Source: Rhyacophila brunnea (lineage: Eukaryota > Arthropoda > Insecta > Trichoptera > Rhyacophilidae). Taken from it: a stretch of 64,000 bases of DNA. The position numbers and the translations under genes were made by a program. The stretch covers positions 1 to 64,000 of the forward strand of contig JAGYXB010001852.1 in assembly GCA_022495005.1 (NCBI GenBank), written 5' to 3'. The stretch's first letter is position 1; the number at the start of each line of letters is the position of its first letter. Below the pieces are notes generated by a model. It saw only the letters and a list, made by a program, of their open reading frames with translations. It searched no databases and was not told the DNA's origin. Below are positions 1 to 10,228 of the stretch, piece by piece.

Positions 1-557
1 AATATGCAATTAATCTAATCATCTACGTTTTATGAATTAATACCTGTCAAAAAACGTCAACGCGAATGGAATCGGACACTTAATAGTTTGTCATATTATT
101 ATTAAAATACTGACATTAGTCTATGATACTGACCATAGACTTGGTAATAATAATTATATGAATGTACCTATTTGTATTATAATCCAGATTCTGGATTTAC
201 AGTAATTTTAATTCACAAAGGCGTTATTTATAAAAGTTACATAATATTATGGGATGATAATATTTAAATTTAATAAATACTACAGATCATCTTGTCTATG
301 GCCTTTATCATAATACGATACATAACCTAAAAATGTGACGTTTACGAAGTAAAAATGTAGTCACGATAATTTTAGCAAGCTTTCTTCGGTAATTATGCCG
401 CAGATGCCGTCATGAGCTTCGGGATATACTTTCATAATTGCTCATATTTTTATACGCCATTTTTTATATAAGTAGATAATGAAATGTATAGATTAATTCA
501 CCTATTACAATTTCCATGATTACAATAGCGATGGTGCTACAAAAACAGTATTTTGGC

Positions 558-653
558 AATCTCACTTATGCTATGATTGCAAATCAATGCGATGATCGAA
601 CAACTCAAATCATTGTCATTTGAATGTAGATTCGGTTGCGATGATAGCATAAG
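558..653. repeat. Short inverted-repeat segment, also present at ~1421-1523
   Basis: The segment starts with ACTTATGC(G/T)ATGATTGCAA and ends with a near inverse ending GATCGCATAAGT. In copy 1 the left motif reads CTATGATTGC and the right reads GATAGCATAAGT. The same ~100-bp module occurs a second time about 860 bp downstream in the same orientation, and again in copy B near 14008-14101 and 14872-14970. It looks like a tiny MITE or an internal regulatory repeat of the duplicated unit. No coding content. Confidence 0.5.
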
Positions 654-841
654 TAAAATGACAGCATTAGATCTTTATAAGTAATACAAATGACAAAAAA
701 ATTAGCTTCTTCAGTCACTGTCCACACTTATGGATAACTTTCTTGAGATTTCATCGCTGTGGTCATATGAATGTTAGTCGGCTCTCAGTCGCCTCGTGTG
801 CCGCGCAGCCATAAATCAAACTTTCAGAGAATCGCGATCCA

Positions 842-1156
842 ATGTTGCTTGTGGAGACCGCACACATCTACCTAGCGACAGTCGAAACGTATAAACGGAA
901 TGCCCAATTCATAGGGTTTTGTATGAAATCTGGCGCCTTCGACTCGGAGCCCGAGAAGCATGCTAAAACAGTCTTGTACATAGTCTATTATGCGATTGAT
1001 GATTTTGCACCCTTCATCAATGTTTGCCATATTCTCAACAGTGAGATGTGTTATTTACTCCCGGGAGGCAGCATGAGCATAGGTAGAATGACATTTTGTT
1101 GGCTACACACAACATCTATTAGTCTCAGTGTCCAAGGCGTCAGGGATCTGATATGA
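842..1156 (+). other. Unrecognised 104-codon open frame of the repeat unit (copy 1 of 3)
   Basis: The frame begins MLLVETAHIYLATVETYK and recurs at 11029 (92 codons) and 14288 (104 codons), with mostly single-residue changes and no indels over most of its length. No signal peptide, catalytic motif or known domain is visible. An overlapping minus-strand frame at 1103-1342 (79 codons, start MANVTREKKPARLEEL) is also kept in copy B. Persistence in three copies fits either a real short gene of a mobile repeat or simply recent copying. I infer no function. Confidence 0.3.
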
Positions 1157-2344
1157 CTGACCTAGGATAGAGAGGTGTTGTACTGCAAGTTGGTCGCCAA
1201 CCTTTGATAGAAGACAGTCTGACAAAACATCAGTCACTTCTTTAGATAAAATATTTCTAAGGCTGATGCCATAACAACTCAATGTGTATTCTTGGAGCTC
1301 TTCAAGTCTTGCAGGTTTTTTTTCTCGTGTTACATTAGCCAATGGTTATGCAGAATACAATAACATAATATCTTATTTCTTACTATAGTAGCGATGGTGC
1401 TATAAAAACAGTATTTTGGCAATCTGACTTATGTGATGATTGCAAATCAAGCAGGCGATGATCGAACAAGTCTAATCATTGTCGTTTGAACGTACATTCG
1501 GTTACGATGATCGCATAAGTAAAATGACAGCATTAGATCTTTATAAATTTTAAATACAAATGACAAAAAAAATACAAATTTATTACATTTGCAATAACGA
1601 TTCACGTACATACACATACATCATCGTTCTTCCTTGGAAACCACACAAATCCAAAACAATGTTTTTTCCCGGACACGTTAAAAAAAAGTTCCTGGTATTT
1701 AGAAAGTTTACAAATTGTCCCATTGTGTGAATAAAATTTAGTCAGCATTAATTATTGTGGATTAATTTGCTAGTTTTAGAAGACATCGATGGATTATTCA
1801 AATTTAAATTATTATTTATTTTACATATCGACGTGCCCTAGAAAAACCATTATAAGTCTGAAAATAGCGTATTAAGTTTTATTAGCTTTTTATAATATCA
1901 TATTTTTTGTGCATGTCCTGTAAAAATTTCAGGTCTCTAGCATAAAAATTGACAAAGTTAGGTTTTCGACGATTGTGCAATATATCAACATATTGCGTCG
2001 ACTAAATTTGTGTTCACAGAAATTTCCGAAAAGTATAGTCATATCTAAATAAGCAACGTGTCGTGCGCTCTTTCTTTCGAGTAAGAGGCTCATAATACTT
2101 GCTATTACGCTCTTTCACGGATATCTGAATAGACACCATGTTTTATATTGATGTATTACATAAGACTCGTAATTTGTTTTGGTATATCTTCGAAAAAGAT
2201 TGATATTTTCAGAATTTATACGCATTTATAATTAAAAACTGGTCAGTAGTATTATATCCGAATGTGAAAATATTATATTACTTAATATAAAATAAATTCC
2301 TCGTAGAAAACAAATTAATTTGCATTAAAATTTGTGAAACTATA

Positions 2345-2600
2345 TTATTTCATCACCTGTTTCTATTCACTGTGGTAAAGGCCTCCTCACGCTTTCTCCA
2401 TTCTTTTTGGTTAATTATTTTTCACGGGCACGTGATTTCATCAAACTTAAATATCTTGTCAATATAGCATATTATTATAATTCTAATTATCTTACGTTCC
2501 TCTAAAACTACTGGATTATTGCATTCATTCAGCGGTCGTTTCATCTGCGATATATTATGTCCGGCCCATCTCAATTTAAGGGTTGGACATACCTAAATAC
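2345..2600 (-). pseudogene. Possible decayed LINE 3' end
   Basis: Read on the minus strand, this stretch has a short WAGHNISQMKRPLNE-like piece and then, after breaks, NQKEWRKREEAFT. Non-LTR elements of the RTE/jockey type often end their ORF2 with a WAGHV.R motif followed by a W-rich tail, so this may be a worn fragment. It is frameshifted, short and lies inside the 6.2-kb element. It could be coincidence. Confidence 0.25.
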
Positions 2601-3818
2601 GCCGCAGACTCTTGATTGCTCATTTATTCATTAGTTCCTTTTTCTGTATTTGTGTGTGTTCGTCAACATATACGTCATTATTGTGACAGATTGTAAGAAT
2701 CTTAATTTTTCGGATTTTCTGTTAATTAACAAGACATAAAAATTTGAATGCTTACATTGGAGACTGAAAACACACGTTGACTAAACACCCTGCTATTTAA
2801 ACTCAACAAAAGGTTCAGTTCAAACGTTTTATGCACTCTGCCGATAATTTCGATACGTATTATACCACCATGTATCACATAATATACACTAATAAAATAA
2901 ATTGCTCTTGAAATTATTACAAATTCCTACAAAAATAGTCGGTAATGTTGTTTCTAAATTTGACAATTTTTATTATTTAATAGAAAACAAATACCTAGTA
3001 AAGATACTTAATTTTATTATTTGTGTAATGGAATACATGGTAATTTTGAACTGATATTTATGACACAAACAAGTTAAATAGGTAATCCTTTTTATGACAC
3101 TTCGAAATAGTGAGTTTTTACAAAAGACCGATAAAATTTTGTGGGAATATTACCTTTTTATAATAATATTATGACTTCGGCTAAGATCAAAATAAATTCA
3201 AACATTAAATTATTGAATGTGGGCCTAAGTACACCACATGTACATAATATTTTTGCAAATATGACAATGTAGCCAGTATTGTTATTATATTATCACTTTA
3301 AATATGTCTCGTAGACAAAATCATTAAATTTACTCACTTCTAAGTATCCTGGGAAAATAATTTTATTTGGCGGGATGTCCTAAAAGGATTAGGCGGGCTT
3401 TCACAGAGACGCATTTATTGGCCGCAATAAAACATTAACAAAAATATACAAAATGCAGTCAAAGAAGCATTTATTCGTTTCTACATAAATATTGAAGAAT
3501 TTCTTTTAATTTTGAATTTTTGGGCTTGGTGCCTTATATTATACCTATATATTATTATAATAGAAATTTAGGAAAAGATGAAACAAATAAAACGTCGTGT
3601 AGATGGTAAAATGTACACAGAATAATTTCTTCGTTTAACTTTCCCATTGATTAGCGACTGAGAATTTTTATCATTAATTACAAATAAGTATTAAGTACCT
3701 ACCTATGTAATCTTTGTGTTTATGACTAGTGACCTAATTGGTATTAATTTATATGATTTTATGATCAACGGTTTATAATTATCGTTATTTTCTTTAAAAT
3801 TTAATAAGTACTTATACC
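2601..3818. other. AT-rich stretch inside the 6.2-kb element, no gene seen
   Basis: No long open frame, RNA gene or terminal repeat is visible. The sequence leads up to the first exon of the element's gene, so any promoter of that gene would lie here. I see no convincing TATA box placed against a start site. Confidence 0.5.
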
Positions 3819-3906
3819 ATGTCTGATCGCGCAAAACATATATTGCATTTAGCATCGGGTGGACTTCAAAATAAATTATCAATTAATTTAAAAAAATCTA
3901 GTAGTG
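3819..3906 (+). CDS. Element-borne gene, exon 1 (unknown function)
   Basis: The ATG at 3819 opens MSDRAKHILHLASGGLQNKL and stays open to a donor. Two donors are possible, GTGAGA at 3907 or GTAATT at 3915. Both leave one base of a codon and so both keep the frame into exon 2; the first fits the consensus better. The exon is supported by the phase match with the next two exons, not by homology. I do not recognise the N-terminal sequence. Confidence 0.55.
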
Positions 3907-4373
3907 GTGAGAGTGGTAATTGCATACATTTACATACTTTTTACTTATTGATTATGATTGTTTTATTATTATGAAAGTTATTAGCTATTTAATCCTAGTA
4001 AAATTGGACAGAGTTTACATTTTGTATAATTACCTAAATAAAAAAGAATTAGATATGAATGAAAATTGATATTGTATATGATATGTTTCTTTGAAAGTTC
4101 ATAATGAAACGCTTAGATAATGATATCCACTATTTAAAGAAAATACTATTTGATAACCAATTAGCTTATGTTAATATTAAGTTGATTAATTTATAACGCA
4201 ATGATTGCTGGTTTGCGCTAACCCTCTAAAATAATTTTATTTTGTGCATTTCTTCATTGTAATTCATACTTATCTGTATTTTTATATATTTAACTACTTT
4301 ACTATTTAAATGAGATATTTTATGAATATCTACCAAATCATGGTATCTAATGTGCTTGTGTATTGATTTACAG

Positions 4374-4466
4374 AGTATACTTGTATATTGGATGAAGCAA
4401 GTGGCGTATTCTGCAATGTGAAAAACATGGTGAATGAAGAATCCCTTGACAACGATGAAGTCATAG
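4374..4466 (+). CDS. Element-borne gene, exon 2 (unknown function)
   Basis: The acceptor TTTACAG ends at 4373 and the donor GTAAGC follows the codons DNDEVI. With one base carried from exon 1 the frame reads (E)YTCILDEASGVFCNVKNMVN and onward, acidic towards its end. It ends again with one base of a split codon, matching exon 3. The intron that follows, about 1.84 kb, is mostly occupied by the mariner at 4983-6265. Confidence 0.55.
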
Positions 4467-4867
4467 GTAAGCATAATATGATATAACCACTATAACAACG
4501 TAAGACTATTAAAATATTATTCGATTCTTGGTGAAGAGACTGTGTGTGTATTAACCACTTATTAAAATATAATACAATTTATGTAATATTATTTGACATA
4601 GTTTCACAACAAACAGGACCGTTTTTTATGCTTCAATAGAAGATTTTATTTTTTTAAAGATTTTGTGTTGGTTTATAAGTTTTATAACACTATCCAATCA
4701 AAGTAGAAGAAACTAACCCTCATAGGTAGTAAATTATGGGGAATAAGTATTTGAATTATATTGCGTTTTATATTGATAAAACCTATTTTTTTGTTATATA
4801 TGTAGCAGACGATCTATGTATTTTCTGAATACCACGAAATATTGAGATGTTAGAAAAGATTTAAGTT

Positions 4868-6132
4868 TTAATTTTTCTGAAAAATAAGCAATTCTATAAG
4901 GTTAGGTACTGTAAACTCATCTTTAGGAATGTTTTTTACTGGTATCACTCTGTTATCTACTTTTTTAATCATAGGGTATATACGAGGGTGGGTCAATAAT
5001 TCCTTAGAAAAAAGCATTAAAACAGTTTTTATTTTTGTATTTTTTTTTATTTCAACATAATCTCCTTGGAGCTCAATACACTTGGTTAGACGTTTCTCAA
5101 TTTTTTTTAAACCGTCAGAAAAATAAGTTTTCGGAAGGTCCTCAAAATAAGCATTTGTCCGATCGATGACTTCTTCATTTGAAAAAAACGTTGTCCACTT
5201 AGCCATTTTTTTAAGTTTGGGAAAAGGAAAAAGTCACTGGGGGCTAAATCTGGCGAATACGGTGGGTGGTCGACCAATTCGAACTTCAATTCTTCAATTT
5301 TAGCCATTGATCGTAAACATGTGTGAACACGGGCATTGTCCTGATGAAAGAGGATTTTTTTCCTGTTTAAATGAGGCCGTTTTTCTTCAATTTTGTTTTT
5401 TAGCTGGTCCAATAAAGATGCATAATAATCCCCTGTTATTGTTTTTCCTTTTTCCAAATAGTCAACGAAAATAATTCCACGTGCATCCCAAAATACAGTA
5501 GCCATAACCTTACCAGCTGATTTTACGTTTTCGCCTTCTTTGGACATGGTTCGCCTTTCGCAATCCACTGCTTTGACTGTTCTTTCGTCTCGGGAGTATA
5601 GTGGTGTATCCATGTTTCATCTAGTCACAAAGCGACGAAAAAATTCATCCGGATTGCGTTGCATGAGCGACAACAGGGCTTTAGAGGCCACCACCCTATT
5701 GCGTTTATTGTCGACTGTGAGCAAACGCGGCACCCATCTTGCAGAAATATTTTTCATGCCCAATTTGTCATGTAAAATAGAAATGACGCTACCTTTTGAG
5801 ATCCCTGTAACCTCAATTATCTCACTCAACTTTAATCTTCGGTCACTTAACACCATATCGTGGATTTTATTGATCATTTCTGGTGTAGTCACCTCTACAG
5901 GACGTCCTGAGCGTGGTTCATCCTTTGTTGATGTACGACCACGTTTAAATTCATTTAACCAGTTATAAATAGTTGCAAGTGAAGGAGCAGATATGCCGTG
6001 AACTAAATCCAACTCATTTTTTATTTCCTTTGCTGTTAACCCTTTTATATTAAAATGTTTAATAACAGCTCTAAACTCAATTTTCCATTTTTCCATTTTC
6101 CACAATTTTTTTTTTAAATGTACGAGAAACAC
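4868..6132 (-). pseudogene. Mariner transposase, frameshifted
   Basis: Minus-strand reading. The N-terminal part (5617-6132) holds the paired helix-turn-helix region (SAPSLATIYNWLNEFKRG, then SGRPVEV, then ISKGSVISILHDKLGMK). The C-terminal part (5107-5550) carries VFWDARG, HQDNARVH and SPDLAPSDFFLFP, giving the last two Asp of a DD34D triad, with 34 residues between QD and APSD. Between them the frame is lost after RRFVTR. The motif with the first catalytic Asp (DETWIHHY) is present only in a neighbouring frame, and the original frame returns near 5545. Another shift occurs near 5150, after which the tail continues in a further frame. The enzyme catalyses cut-and-paste transposition, but this copy cannot make an intact protein. 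Confidence 0.93.
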
Positions 6133-6265
6133 ACAACAACCCGACCAATCTGATTGAAACTTCGCAGCATACTGAATCGGTAGTGCCGCTGCATGAAAAC
6201 AAACCGCTTACAGTACTAGTCGCGCCACCTGTCGGCTTTTCTAAGGACTTATTGACCCACCCTCG
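4983..6265 (-). mobile_element. Mariner transposon, full length (1.28 kb)
   Basis: The left end starts CGAGGGTGGGTCAATAATTC and the right end is its near inverse (CGAGGGTGGGTCAATAAGTC). A TA lies on each side (4981-4982 and 6266-6267), the standard mariner target duplication. The length is typical of the family. It sits in the second intron of the gene carried by the 6.2-kb element, opposite to that gene's strand. Confidence 0.95.
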
Positions 6266-6309
6266 TACATTGGAGTATTAAATTATAATTTTATATTTTG
6301 TTTTTACAG

Positions 6310-6839
6310 ATTCTAACGATACGACAGATAAGGATTACAATTCTAGCTATTCAGAATACTGTCCCAGTATAATTTCGTTTACATCAAGTGCTCCAGATAT
6401 TGACGAATATTTTAAATGCGCATCTCCTGAAGTTTTGGATTACTTAATGGATGAACTATCGAAACCGCAAACTGATTCAATACAAACATACCGCAATGAT
6501 TATCAAGATATTGCGATTCCGTCCACTTCAGTGCATTGTAATGACATAATCGCCATTCCAGAAATCATAATGGACAATGATACTTTGACAAATGAAAAAC
6601 CAAATAATCCCAATTCGACTACACATGATGAAAATGATGTACGATCAACGTATTCTCCATCTAAAGGTGCAAAGAGAAGACGACAAGAAATTAATTGGAA
6701 AAAAAATATTTTGAAAACATCAATCAATACTGGCTCCACATATATTTCGAAGGCAGGAAAAATAGTCGATTGGTGTATAAACTATACAATAAAAGTAATA
6801 AAATGTGAGATATTATATATATGTATTAGCATAAAATAA
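6310..6839 (+). CDS. Element-borne gene, exon 3 with Lys/Arg-rich C-terminal motif
   Basis: The acceptor TTTTTACAG ends at 6309. The split Asp codon is completed and the frame runs without a stop to the TAA at 6837-6839. The exon is acidic and Ser/Thr/Asn-rich, then carries KGAKRRRQEINWKKNILKTS followed by NTGSTYISKAGKIVDW. From memory, multi-copy uncharacterised insect proteins carry a similar basic block (KRxR..W.KN..K....SG..Y...GK) and continue with a Cys-rich region and a long C-terminal part. Here the protein stops right after the block, so it looks truncated. The last codons and stop lie in the first unit of a tandem array, which may have replaced the original end. The function is not known; a role in transposition is only an inference. 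Confidence 0.6.
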
Positions 6840-7312
6840 TTAATAACATTATGATTGTTCTTTCCATATTTTTAATTTAAATTGTGTTATCAATAATCCA
6901 ATAAAATTAATTAAATGTGATTTATTTGTATTAACATAAAAAAATTATTAACAATATGATTGTTATCTCCATATTTTTAATATAAATTGTGTTATCAGTA
7001 ATCCAATAAAATGTATAAAATGTGATTTATTTGTATTAATATAAAATAATTATTAACATTACGATTGTTCTTTCCATATTTTTAATGTAAATTGTGTTAT
7101 CAATAATCCAATAAAATGTGATTTATTTGTATTAGCATAAAATAATTATTGACATTATGATTGTTCTTTCCATATTTTTAATATAAATTGTGTTATCAAT
7201 AATCCAATAAAATGAATAAAATGTGATTTATTTGTATTAACACAAAATATTTATTAACATTATGATTGTTCTTTCCATATTTTTAATGTAAATTGTGTTA
7301 TTATGTATACAA
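6790..7312 (+). repeat. Tandem minisatellite, ~105-bp unit, about 5 copies plus a partial
   Basis: The phrase GATTGTTCTTTCCATATTTT recurs at 6853, 7063, 7159 and 7264, with a variant at 6958. The spacing is 105, 105, 96 and 105 bp; the short unit lacks about 9 bp. Each unit has CAATAAAATG, a poly(A)-signal-like AATAAA. The first, partial unit begins inside the last codons of exon 3 of the element's gene, so the array grew out of the gene's 3' end. Confidence 0.9.
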
Positions 7313-8010
7313 ATAAACATTTTTTCTCTCTCGTAGTTACTTGCGTTATATTTTAATTTCTTACATAACTTTTTTTATCCTTCCATAATTACTATTTTCC
7401 TGAATAATTTATATTACTTATTGTACATATTAACAATATTTATATAAATAACTAAAATAATTTACATTTTTTTTTTGATTTTTTAAAAATTATCATACTT
7501 AGATACTTTTCTGTAATAAAAATTTCATACAAAAAAACTGTATGTCAATATGTCTCCTTACTCTTTGTCATTATTTTGTATTCACGCTGTCCTATTTCGA
7601 GCTAAATAATGCGCTATAATGGTTGTTCCGTAAAAGAGCACGATAACTATGGTTGTGTTTAATAAAATCGTATAGAGTAAGAAAAACGCGACGTAAAAAA
7701 CTGTTCTATACCAGAATATAAGTCTGCTGTGCGGAGTCAGTGATCTATTTTGTCCGCGCAAAAGCATGTTGAACCGAGTCAAAACATCAAGCGCGTAATA
7801 TTATTCCAAATAAAAACGATTTTTGGTCATTATCTTAGCTGTTAATCAATTAATCACCATTAAATTTTGATAGAAATATAGACCATAAAATGGTCTATCT
7901 GATTTACTTAAATAAGATTAAAAAAAACTCACTCATTTTATATGATGAATTTAATAGCGTAAATATTTTAGTTTTTTCGCTCTCCTGAACATTTGTGATT
8001 TTAGACTTAC
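7313..8010. other. AT-rich right part of the 6.2-kb element
   Basis: A 66-codon minus-strand open frame (7582-7782) has hydrophobic residues that could form one membrane span, but nothing else supports it as a gene. No domain, RNA or splice structure is apparent. Confidence 0.4.
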
Positions 8011-8636
8011 ACCGGTTTTTCCTGGGGCCGTCGATATTATGGTGAACTTTACAGACATTCACAATATGACAATTAAAAGCAAAGAAATAGTAACAGTAAA
8101 GAGTAAATACAAAAAATATAAAGTAGATACATGGAAGTACTCCGAACGTGGTAGACCATATTATGTGAAGAAATTATAAAACAACGCCCACCTATACTAT
8201 TTATTTAATTTAATTATAACGATCGATCCAATCGTTGTCGGTTTATCGATGCTCAAAGGGGCCTGCCTTGGGTGGCGTTAATTTCGTTACAAGCTGGCTC
8301 GTGAACTACCTCGCGCAGCGATTTTCGCAAAGCAAATGCCTGAGGCAGCTTCGCGAGGCTTTTCGCTCAGTCAGTACGTGGCTATTTGAAAATGAGTTTT
8401 ATAATTATGAAATAAGGATTTTATATCACGGCGTTTGATATTCTGCTTTCACAAAGAGTTTGAAAAACCTACATCATTGTTTATTTACTTGTATATGGTG
8501 CATGCACCTATTATAATTATATGTAAAATATGGTCATACAACGCCAACTGGGCATCTACACACAAGGCATACGTAAGAATATCCCAACTCTCCATGACTC
8601 CGATTCTGTTTGATTTTTACATTTTGTATATATATT

Positions 8637-9025
8637 ATATGAGTCGTATAGTTCCTATATACGATAAATCCACTTTTGGTCAAAATTGAGATAATGATGA
8701 CATTTTTTTCTACCGCCAGCGCTCCACAATTTGGTTCTGTTGATCGGTTCCTAAAGGCTATAAATTCATATGAAAAGAGAGTTTCAAAATCACGATGAAT
8801 TCCTATTGGCGATAAATCCACAGTGCGGTTTGTTCCAAAGGCCGAAAAGTTCATGCGACCTTGTAGACAGCTAATTAGTGAATATTTGTATAAAAAAACA
8901 CACCACCAAAATATAAATTCAATCATATGTTTTCATAATAAAAAATAGTATTAAATGAAAATATTGAGTTTGCCGAAATATCATCAAAGTGGACTTATCG
9001 TATATAGGAACTATACGACTCATAT
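8637..9025. repeat. 38-bp inverted repeat enclosing 313 bp (MITE-like)
   Basis: The left arm, 8637-8674, starts ATATGAGTCGTATAGTTCC. The right arm, 8988-9025, is its inverse with one mismatch. A third partial motif CGATAAATCCAC occurs in between at 8811. The same structure is present in copy B near 15871-16257. It may be a small nonautonomous element fixed before the duplication. Confidence 0.75.
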
Positions 9026-9231
9026 ATATCAATTATTTCATGATATGCGTAAACTTTATATATAAAGAATTTTCCTCGGGTATACAAGAAGGCGATGTGA
9101 AGGGTGATAATGTGAATTATGAGATTATATGTAAGTATTTTAATTTTGTTGAGACGAATAAAATAAATAAAACACAAAATTTATGAAGATTTCACATTCA
9201 CAAAGCTGTGGATAGACAAGGACGATAATGA

Positions 9232-9528
9232 ATGTACTACAATTTCACTGAAACAATAGTCAGATGCATCAACGTCAACATGACACAGAAATGTACAAAT
9301 AGATGTGAAATCAGTACATATTTGTTGCGGTGTTTTTGCGATCGATATTACAAAAACTTAAAGAATTCATTGTTGGCAATAGATGTCGATATAACCTTCA
9401 AATCAAAAGTCAGCATGGAATATGACGTCTGCGAGTTTGATGTAACCATGGGAAATAACGTTTACGAATCTTCGTCGTTTTTTGAACATACCATTTCTAC
9501 GAATCCCGTGTTGCGAACGTATTCCTAA
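9232..9528 (+). other. Unrecognised 98-codon Cys-containing open frame (twin at 16464)
   Basis: It starts MYYNFTETIVRCINVNMTQK and has several Cys residues in its first half. The twin in copy B (16464-16760) encodes the same protein, but the two DNA copies are almost identical, so this says nothing about selection. There is no signal peptide and no known motif that I can name. It may belong to the same mobile or viral-like repeat as the neighbouring short frames, but I have no direct evidence for an origin. Confidence 0.3.
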
Positions 9529-10228
9529 TAGAGTAAATCAGGAGCGTCCATGGTTCAGCGTTCTTTGTACTGTATGGACTTCATCATGACTGTGCACATA
9601 GCAGGCAGTCGGACCGCGCCTGTCAATGAGAACGCTTGCGTTCTAGAGTTCTATTACCGGAATTACAAAGAACTCCGTACCTCTCAACGGTTGCAATGTC
9701 GGGATCAGAAAAATTAATCGATATAGAGAAGATTGATACTTGATTTAAGTGACGCAAATTATATAAATCGCTTTTAATACAGACATATTGTTTTTAAATC
9801 AACACTTGATTGATTTACGTACTTGATAATTTGGCGAGATTTATAGTTTTCATAGTTCAATAATAGAATAAATTTGACATGTGAGGTTATGGGTAAAATT
9901 GAAAGGTTAGAATCGAAATGTCAAATATTATAGATAGAGGTAGGTACACAAACAAATAAGTTTATATGTCACTTCGTTTAAAATCATCGATATTAAGTTT
10001 TTAAATATCCGGTTTGATAAAATGCATTGATTACAGCAGTAATTTTAGTACCTAGATCATATTTAGTTTACAAGTAATTACTCGATTCGGGCGTAACAAT
10101 TACATTACGCAATATTGTATATTGTACAGATCCCTAGAGTGAATAGCCACACTAACAATGATGTTAGACACTTAAATCTTACACTAGTTTTAGTTAGAAA
10201 ATTTTATTGGTTTCTTGAAAAAGTTAAC

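Larger units (their letters stand above)
1..1828. repeat. Large duplicated unit, copy A, left part
   Basis: This sequence matches 13266-15270 almost base for base, starting at AATATGCAATTAATCT. Copy B has about 165 bp (13337-13500) that copy A lacks. The unit contains a ~160-bp direct repeat (528-690 and 1388-1550) either side of a ~700-bp core. The core has open frames on both strands: 104 codons on + from 842 and 79 codons on - from 1342. I do not recognise either product. Because several frames stay open over the same bases, coding status is undecided. The unit extends beyond the left edge of the window. Confidence 0.85.
1829..8033 (+). mobile_element. 6.2-kb DNA transposon-like element with its own three-exon gene
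   Basis: The left end starts CGACGTGCCCTAGAAAAACC. The right end, read inverted, starts CGACGGCCCCAGGAAAAACC, and the match continues imperfectly (TAAGTCT) to about 34 bp. The flanks read ACATAT on the left and ATATTATGG on the right. Copy B of the surrounding repeat reads ACATATTATGG uninterrupted near 15268-15278, so it is an empty site. Because that target is palindromic, the target duplication can be read as ATAT (4 bp) or TA (2 bp). The element holds a + strand gene (exons near 3819, 4374 and 6310), a mariner in the second intron, a 105-bp tandem array and long AT-rich stretches. A recognisable full transposase is absent, so it was probably moved in trans. A 4-bp palindromic target recalls the Sola superfamily, but this is only a suggestion. 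Confidence 0.82.
8034..9941. repeat. Large duplicated unit, copy A, right part
   Basis: This matches 15275-17181 with very few differences, for example a 2-bp indel near 8927, G/T at 9123 and single bases. Both copies end at TAGATAGAGGT. Inside are a 47-codon + frame at 8040-8180 ending RGRPYYVKKL, a GC-richer patch at 8240-8400 with small hairpins, a 98-codon + frame (9232-9528), a 130-codon - frame (8534-8926), and a 38-bp inverted repeat. I do not recognise any product. Confidence 0.88.

Noticed and set aside
1103..1342. Minus-strand 79-codon frame as a definite gene
   Set aside because: Open in two copies, but it overlaps another frame that is equally open, and no domain supports it.
5540..5968. 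142-codon plus-strand frame
   Set aside because: Antisense shadow of the mariner transposase.
8534..8926. 130-codon minus-strand frame as a gene
   Set aside because: It crosses into an arm of the 38-bp inverted repeat and starts in AT-rich DNA; no domain is recognised.
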